From a bacterium (GTDB lineage: Bacteria > Zhuqueibacterota > Zhuqueibacteria > Zhuqueibacterales > Geothermadaptataceae), in NCBI GenBank assembly GCA_024275575.1, contig JAJRYV010000100.1, positions 1-38,394 on the forward strand: a DNA stretch of 38,394 bases, in the 5' to 3' direction. The notes below the pieces were generated by a model. That model saw only the letters and a program-made list of their open reading frames with translations. It did no database searches and had not been told where the DNA came from. Below, piece by piece: positions 33,270-38,394 of the stretch (position 1 is the first letter of the stretch; each line of letters begins with the position of its first letter). The position numbers were made by a program, and so were the translations under genes.

Positions 33270-36200
33270 TTATTTTGTCAAAATCATCTTGCGAACCTGC
33301 CGCCGTTTACTTGTACGCAATTCATAAAAATACAAGCCTGAGCTAAGATTGCCGGCATCGAAACGAATCGAATGCTTTCCAGCCTCCAGCTCTTTGTTTA
33401 ACAGCACATGTTGCTTTTGACCTATTGTGTTGAAAATCATCAAACTTACGTGTGTTTTATTGGGAATCGAAAAATCAATTTTCGTCTCCGGATTAAAAGG
33501 ATTCGGATAATTTTGTGCCAAACTGAATTTCTCAGGAATGACACTCTTCTTCACAGCGGTTAACAACAAAGATTCGAGCGGATTATGCAAAACCACAACC
33601 GGGTCCTGTTGTGATAAATTCACCGCAAAATCTTTTTCAAAGGGGTTGCTGATCTGCAAATCGATACCTTCTCCCACCAGTTCAATTTTGACCGGAAACT
33701 TCAATGAACGCATTTTCAAAACTGCTGTTTGTCCATCGATGGCAGTGACCTCTTTATTGTTTGCAAATCGGATATCAGCGACGTCTTGTGGTGGCAGAGG
33801 CGGCAAATCGGAGGCTGCTGCGACAACGGCATTTGAGGCAAAATACAATTTCCGGCTCAGCCCTGTTGCGTCAGTAACCTCGATGAATGTCGTACTACTC
33901 GATGCCGGGCCGGAATGTCTGCCTGCGATTTTGCCTGCTACAGGCGTAATGATCAGCAGACCATTCTGTTTTGCACGTACCCAGTAGCCCTTACTGGTTT
34001 CCAGAAAAGCCGCCTTAAAATAACCTTTATTGAAACCAAAAAAATCAGATTCGATCAAATCAAGCGGCGAGCTGGAAATGGAGGTTAGAGCGACATTATC
34101 GGCAAAGGGGCCGATCAGATTCCAGCCGGTTTTGAGCGGAATATTTTGCACCGTAACCTGGTAACCATGCACCAAGTTTGAAGAACCGGCGGTACTTTTT
34201 AGCCAATAACCCTGCCCTGTTTTCAATGTATCAACAGCGACAAAACCATTGGCAAAGGCATATGCCGAAGCGGCTCCGGCATTGGGGAAGACTGATGACA
34301 CATGCATATTTCCGGCGGACAAAGGCACGGAGACGAGATTCCAGCCGGCCGCAACCGTCACGGTTTCCGTCACTTCAGCGGTATATTTGATGAACAGGGT
34401 TGTCACATTCGTATTTGTCAGGATGTAGCTATTCACTGCTTTCATATCGACATTGGTGATCGCGCCGCCGAAACCATCGAGCAGCTTAAAACTGCCTACC
34501 GGCAAAGTAGCGTTGTTCCATGTAAAAACGATGGAGCTGTTGTTGCTGCCCGGCTGCAGCTTGATCGTCCAGACAGGTTCAACCTCTGCATCGTTGCGAT
34601 AGTCTGCGAGTGAGCCCTGGCTGCCGGTAATTTGAAAGCGTACATCAAATATTTCCGAAGGCGGCATCGGCGGCATTTCATTTTCGCCGCAAGTGCTGTC
34701 GATACCGGAAGATGTATTTACCCCCTGGCCAAAACTGAGTGTGGTCGTGCTGCCTCCGGCTTGCAGCAGCAGCGAGGCATCCCATGTAGCAGCACAAGTT
34801 GCCTGAATACCAGCTTGCACAAAAGTCACTTTTTTCTGGTCTGCCGGCTTCCCATTTACACTAACCGTTACTGAACCAATGCGGGATTGTGTGCCGGTGT
34901 TTCCTGCCGAAGCGACCTGCACCGTACCCAGATTTTGTCCGCCATGTCCCTGGGTGATTGCAAGCCAGGCATCGTCCGCTATCGAGCTCCAGTTTAAGGT
35001 TCCAGTTCCAGCATTTAAAACATCGAAGGAAGCCAAACCTCCGGCGGCATTCACCTCGATCGTATCGATACTGACCGTCAAAACATAATTACCACTTCCG
35101 TTAGGCACTGCTGTAACCGTTGCATTCAACAGCGGCTGCACCTGATCATTTGAAGAAAAACTCAAGGCACCAGTTATTTGTCCGGCAACTTGAGTCCAGT
35201 CGATTGTAATAGCGATTTTCCGGCTTGAACCCGGCGCTACGGTAAACGAATTTGGGGAAGCTGTGAGCCAGGTTTGATCGGCGATGATATTATTGACGAC
35301 AAGCGGATCGGCGCCATCGTTATAAACCATGAGCTGGCCATCGCTTTGCGGAGCGGCAACACCAATCAATAAATCGGCAATGACAAATTGCCCTGAAAGC
35401 GAGATATTAGTTATCGCGACACCGGTCGCCGAGTTTGCGTAATCTTTACTGTTTGGATTTGTCGCTGCCGAAAACGTGGCATTATTCGCATTGCCCGGAT
35501 ATATGTCACCACCATCACCACGATTGCTGTAATTGTCAAGATCATTGTTTCCATCGGCTTCCTCCAGGTCTACGCCTTTATGATTCTCATCACTATTAAC
35601 TTTATTGGAGCTCATTTTAGCGGCGATCGTATTCTTATCGATATGCCATATGAGCAACCCGGGGTTGTAAATATTGACGTCGAAACCCACTCTCTGCCTG
35701 TTCTCAATCAGAAAATATTCAGTCGTTGGCGTACCGTTTTTCCAGAGCTTATATACAGCGCCGGAATACTCCTCGCTGTTGGGAATTTCGACGCCGTACA
35801 GGTCTTCGGTCACGGTCGTCGGCACGACCCAGCCGAGCTCTTCCTTGCACCATGCACTCATATGCGCCGGTGTTTGCGGGTGGGCACCGTCACTGCCATA
35901 AGAACCGGAGGCCATCAGGCACCAGTTACCGATTCCGGCAGAGGAATAATCCGTATCATACAAATCCGGCAATCCCAGAGCATGGCCGAATTCATGACAG
36001 AAAACCCCGATATCAATCAGGCCGTTATTGTAATATGATTTCAACTCCGGTTGAATGATGTAATCGTTAATTTTTATAAATTGCCCTGGAAAACCGGGGC
36101 GGGGATCGTTAGTCGTGTAAACTCCCTGCGGCATGATAGCCGGATAAAAATAGCGGGCAGAAGAGAAATTCCAACGATGCGACCAGATATTATCGCGTAC

Positions 36201-36800
36201 ATTGGCAGGCTGAGTTTCGGCGCCGGGCCCCGTATGCACAATCATCACGACATCGACGTAACCGTCATTGTCACTGTCGAACCGGCTGAAATCGACAGTG
36301 GCATCAGCGGCTTTAACGAGATCGAGGGCAAAGCGGGCACCGCCGCCGGTCAATCCGGACTGGCTACCGACATAAAAAGCCCGCGTTTGTGGTGCGGTAT
36401 ACCAGCCATGAGTTTGACCACTCAATTGAAACTGGCCATAGGATATTTCATTGTAATAATCCACCATTGTTCCAGTTGGATTATTGGAGAAAATCTGGTT
36501 TTGAAATTTATTAAGCGTATATGAATTACTCGAATTGGAATAAGTTCCAATCAGAAGAGGCACAGCCATCGCTGAAGCGTTTAAAACAGAATGCCCTTTG
36601 CCGGATTTGGCTGATAAAATCGCCGCTTTCCTTTGCTGGATAATACGCGCAACATTTCCATCGCGTGAAGTTTCCTCCATGCGGCTGAGCAGATTGCGTA
36701 TATTATCCGGCATTTTAATGCCCGGCATCGGGGTGTCCGCGAACGCAAAAAGAGGCAATGCGAGTAACAAAGCTGCAAAAACGAAATCATTCTTTTTCAC
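33270..36800 (-). CDS. Secreted M6 family metalloprotease with sorting domain
   Basis: The likely start is a GTG at 36800 that opens directly into a signal peptide (FVFAALLLALPLFAFA); a TTG at 36833 is the alternative. The product has 1176 residues. The catalytic domain (~70-480) contains the zinc motif HEFGHALGLPDLYD (H269, E270, H273), preceded by DSDNDGYVDVVMIVHTGPG and followed by NWCLMASGSYG, as in immune inhibitor A-like M6 peptidases. After ~480 come BACON-like and Ig-like domains (WSSIADDAWLAITQGHGG), two 'AGWNLVSVP/TGWNLIGPF' modules and two copies of an LPPLPP-type motif (ENEMPPMPPSEIFDVRF and ASDLPPLPPQDVADIRF). The end is a FlgD-like sorting domain (AQNYPNPFNPETKIDFSI). It is a probable surface or extracellular protease. 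It follows the small secreted protein gene by 35 bases. Confidence 0.9.
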   Translation of the reverse strand: MKKNDFVFAALLLALPLFAFADTPMPGIKMPDNIRNLLSRMEETSRDGNVARIIQQRKAAILSAKSGKGHSVLNASAMAVPLLIGTYSNSSNSYTLNKFQNQIFSNNPTGTMVDYYNEISYGQFQLSGQTHGWYTAPQTRAFYVGSQSGLTGGGARFALDLVKAADATVDFSRFDSDNDGYVDVVMIVHTGPGAETQPANVRDNIWSHRWNFSSARYFYPAIMPQGVYTTNDPRPGFPGQFIKINDYIIQPELKSYYNNGLIDIGVFCHEFGHALGLPDLYDTDYSSAGIGNWCLMASGSYGSDGAHPQTPAHMSAWCKEELGWVVPTTVTEDLYGVEIPNSEEYSGAVYKLWKNGTPTTEYFLIENRQRVGFDVNIYNPGLLIWHIDKNTIAAKMSSNKVNSDENHKGVDLEEADGNNDLDNYSNRGDGGDIYPGNANNATFSAATNPNSKDYANSATGVAITNISLSGQFVIADLLIGVAAPQSDGQLMVYNDGADPLVVNNIIADQTWLTASPNSFTVAPGSSRKIAITIDWTQVAGQITGALSFSSNDQVQPLLNATVTAVPNGSGNYVLTVSIDTIEVNAAGGLASFDVLNAGTGTLNWSSIADDAWLAITQGHGGQNLGTVQVASAGNTGTQSRIGSVTVSVNGKPADQKKVTFVQAGIQATCAATWDASLLLQAGGSTTTLSFGQGVNTSSGIDSTCGENEMPPMPPSEIFDVRFQITGSQGSLADYRNDAEVEPVWTIKLQPGSNNSSIVFTWNNATLPVGSFKLLDGFGGAITNVDMKAVNSYILTNTNVTTLFIKYTAEVTETVTVAAGWNLVSVPLSAGNMHVSSVFPNAGAASAYAFANGFVAVDTLKTGQGYWLKSTAGSSNLVHGYQVTVQNIPLKTGWNLIGPFADNVALTSISSSPLDLIESDFFGFNKGYFKAAFLETSKGYWVRAKQNGLLIITPVAGKIAGRHSGPASSSTTFIEVTDATGLSRKLYFASNAVVAAASDLPPLPPQDVADIRFANNKEVTAIDGQTAVLKMRSLKFPVKIELVGEGIDLQISNPFEKDFAVNLSQQDPVVVLHNPLESLLLTAVKKSVIPEKFSLAQNYPNPFNPETKIDFSIPNKTHVSLMIFNTIGQKQHVLLNKELEAGKHSIRFDAGNLSSGLYFYELRTSKRRQVRKMILTK

Positions 36801-36835
36801 CGGCAGATTACTCCCATCTCTAAAGTGATTCAATC

Positions 36836-37384
36836 TTATTGGTTAATTATCAGGCTGGTCTGGTTCAGCCTGATGTGAGCCCCGGCAGGTGCAGAATTTC
36901 GGTTATTGGTCGCAGAAAAAACAGGCTGTTTTTCACTGATAATGTAGCCGATAAAAAAATCTTCGGATTTCCCACCCGGGATGGTGAAACTTGCCTGTAT
37001 CTTTCGCGCGCGACCGGCACCAAGCTGAAAAGGGATGATGGCGGCTATTTTATCCTCAATTGAGATGTTCACATCTGAGGATAACCGGATTATACAGTTT
37101 AATCTTTTAAAATTTTTCTTCGAGTTGTTAACGATTTGAAAGTTGACATAAATACGATTATTTTTTACAGTCCGCTGCACATTCTTCACTTCAAATGGTG
37201 CGTCATTACCTGAAATTTTCCGCTGTTCATCCGATTTAGTGAGGGTGTGCCGGTCTGTTGTTACAGAAAATGATTTTAATAAAACTCCTTTCTTTAAAAT
37301 AAACGTTTGAGAAAATACCGGTTTGATAGAAAAAGCGAGAAAAAGAATGAGCCATTTTACATCAGTCAATATAATCCTAATCAT
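36836..37384 (-). CDS. Small secreted protein of unknown function
   Basis: The chosen ATG at 37384 gives a compact signal peptide (VKWLILFLAFSIKPVFSQ) and 182 residues; ATG 37426 and TTG 37489 are alternatives that only lengthen the n-region. The mature part has alternating strands, including VQRTVKNNRIYVNFQIVNNS and ARKIQASFTIPGGKSEDFFI, like a single Ig/CARDB-type fold. I do not recognise the family. It lies directly upstream of the M6 protease in the same direction, 35 bases apart, so it may be made together with it, perhaps as an envelope partner or inhibitor, which is only a guess. Confidence 0.65.
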   Translation of the reverse strand: MIRIILTDVKWLILFLAFSIKPVFSQTFILKKGVLLKSFSVTTDRHTLTKSDEQRKISGNDAPFEVKNVQRTVKNNRIYVNFQIVNNSKKNFKRLNCIIRLSSDVNISIEDKIAAIIPFQLGAGRARKIQASFTIPGGKSEDFFIGYIISEKQPVFSATNNRNSAPAGAHIRLNQTSLIINQ

Positions 37385-37940
37385 TTTTCTCACGCGCTTG
37401 TCTCTGCAAAAATCAGCTAATTTCATGAGTTGCCTATCCCGGCTCATTCTTGTTTCCAGCTTATTTAAAAATCGATTCCACTTTCGCAAAGTGAATGCCA
37501 GAATTGCAAAGAAGTTAAATTACAAAACAATAAATCCAGGATAATTAATAAGTTAACTGGTTACAGAAAGCTCATTTTCAAGCTCATCATAAAAGAAAAA
37601 CTAATGTTTCACTTTGGCATAATCGGTGAGGAAAGAAAAAAAAAGGAGGTTGTAACTTTTGAAAATCCAGTAGTGGAGAGACGTGCATGTTTCAATATTT
37701 TATGTTGTTTCAAAACGGTATTACTGATGTGACGGTTTGCGGCCTTATTTCAGGTAAAGTATTTTATACGTTCCGGAAAATTCAAAATTGGTCTTTAATC
37801 GATAAGAACAAACACCGGTTACAACAGATTCCGTCACATCATTTTTTCCATCTCAGTTCAACGCGTGCCGGCCTTTTTCAAGTCTGCCACCGTTCATGAA
37901 TTTAAGATATCAAGAGCCGTTGAACAAAGGTATATTACGA
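37385..37940. other. Region without a convincing gene
   Basis: This AT-rich stretch lies between the small secreted protein gene and the remnant frame near the right end. It contains a short hairpin CACTTT-CGC-AAAGTG (37479-37493), and a plus-strand AAAAAGGAGG at about 37642-37651 that looks like a ribosome binding site but is not followed by a good frame. A promoter for the minus-strand M6 cluster should lie here; none is clear. Confidence 0.5.
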
Positions 37941-38174
37941 TTAATCAACCACAGCCAAACCGAGAGAATCTTGAAATGCACGCATGACTTTGAAAAATTC
38001 GTCGATAAAAACCTGCCTGTCGAACTCACGCCCGGTATAAAAAAAATCCTGCCATTCTTGCCGCCATTCGTAATCTGCATGTTTTTTGCGATCACCGAGT
38101 TTATTCTCAATTTCACCGACAATGCGGGCATTTTCACCGGCTTTGTTGTAGATGTGAAATGCAACTTTATCCAT
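37941..38174 (-). CDS. Hypothetical protein, probably an N-terminally truncated gene remnant
   Basis: The 77-residue frame (MDKVAFHIYNKAGENARIVG, later RQEWQDFFYTGREFDRQVF) has codon use and amino acid composition of a real protein and ends cleanly in TAA. The same frame stays open upstream to about 38338 (for example ELKLPRSGFVQRAILGINF), but no ATG, GTG or TTG occurs in that extension, and the ATG at 38174 has no good ribosome binding site. This suggests that the true N-terminus was lost, perhaps when the element carrying the recombinase inserted. I do not recognise the family. A charged, mostly helical domain is likely. Confidence 0.4.
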   Translation of the reverse strand: MDKVAFHIYNKAGENARIVGEIENKLGDRKKHADYEWRQEWQDFFYTGREFDRQVFIDEFFKVMRAFQDSLGLAVVD

Positions 38175-38330
38175 AAAATGACGATAGTTTTCCGTAAAAT
38201 TAATCCCTAGAATTGCGCGTTGAACGAAACCGCTTCGCGGTAGTTTTAGTTCTTTGACAAAACTCTTTCCCAGGTCGTTGATAGGTACTACCTTTGCTTC
38301 CCTCTCACAAAAACCAAAGGCGAATCTATC

Positions 38331-38394
38331 ATGGGAGCATTAAAAGATCGTATGTTTGAGAATTTACGCTTGCGCAATATGAGCGACAAGACCA
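38331..38394 (+). CDS. Tyrosine recombinase/integrase, first codons only (runs off the window)
   Basis: An ATG at 38331 opens a frame that is still open at the window edge and encodes MGALKDRMFENLRLRNMSDK followed by T. The pattern (short basic start, D-R-M, hydrophobic/basic residues, then L-R-N-M-S-D-K-T) is typical of the SAM-like N-terminal core-binding domain of XerC/XerD-type and phage-type integrases, where a helix starting S-x-x-T follows. AAAGG lies about 10 bases upstream. With only 21 residues the call is tentative. The opposite strand carries a gene remnant, which fits an insertion edge. Confidence 0.55.
   Translation, partial: MGALKDRMFENLRLRNMSDKT

Noticed and set aside
37687-37899. 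70-codon plus-strand frame with GGAG 8 bases before its ATG
   Set aside because: The translation shows no domain, signal or compositional bias of a real gene, and it sits in an AT-rich spacer; the start signal alone is not enough.
37896-38210. 104-codon plus-strand frame near the right end
   Set aside because: The opposite strand (37941-38174) reads far more like protein, so this is taken as its shadow.
1-38394. CRISPR arrays, tRNA and rRNA genes
   Set aside because: No regularly spaced repeats, cloverleaf-like segments or rRNA-like blocks were seen on either strand.

Overview
The window looks like a chromosomal segment of a Gram-negative bacterium of the FCB superphylum, in the broad neighbourhood of Calditrichota, KSB1 or Ignavibacteria. 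The evidence is several secreted proteins ending in a 'NYPNPFNP' type FlgD-like/T9SS-style sorting domain, a PorV-like outer-membrane protein, a carboxypeptidase-regulatory-domain TonB receptor and many lipoproteins. The phylum is an inference; no rRNA or marker gene is present. Almost all genes lie on the minus strand.

Region 1 (12965 down to 1, minus strand) is a long carbohydrate-catabolism cluster. In order of transcription it holds an MFS transporter, an AGE-family sugar epimerase, a Tat-exported Gfo/Idh/MocA oxidoreductase, a lipoprotein fusing a TIM-barrel sugar isomerase/epimerase domain to a DUF1080 (3-keto-glycoside hydrolase type) domain, a sodium:solute symporter, nagB, a minimal TIM-barrel-only nagA, a secreted right-handed beta-helix protein split by an in-frame TAA from its own C-terminal part, and the start of a glutamine-synthetase-family gene cut by the window edge. 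Together they suggest oxidative (3-keto) glycoside cleavage outside the cytoplasm, import, and amino-sugar catabolism to fructose-6-phosphate and ammonia. A sigma70-like promoter lies just upstream of the MFS gene.

Region 2 (28681 down to 13237, minus strand) is an envelope and nutrient-acquisition cluster: a secreted DUF1080 protein, a LacI-family regulator, a TonB-dependent receptor, a PorV-like protein, a 1219-residue secreted protein with a sorting domain, a divergent parvulin-type lipoprotein, a secreted protein built from two copies of one ~270-residue domain, and a second parvulin-type lipoprotein. Three related LacI-like sites (ATGCAAANG type) sit 109-142 bp upstream of the DUF1080 gene, the TonB receptor gene and the duplicated-domain gene, so this looks like a small LacI regulon. 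No SusD homologue is seen.

Region 3 (29193-31776, plus strand) holds an NHL-propeller lipoprotein and a PEGA-domain protein, four bases apart. Region 4 (37384 down to 31788, minus strand) holds a small secreted protein, a large M6-type metalloprotease with sorting domain and a fibronectin-III/sorting-domain protein. The right end (37941-38394) holds a coding remnant and the first codons of a probable tyrosine recombinase on the plus strand, suggesting a mobile-element edge. Two strong intrinsic terminators (14678-14710 and 33199-33228) each sit only about 20 bases before the start codon of the next gene on the same strand.
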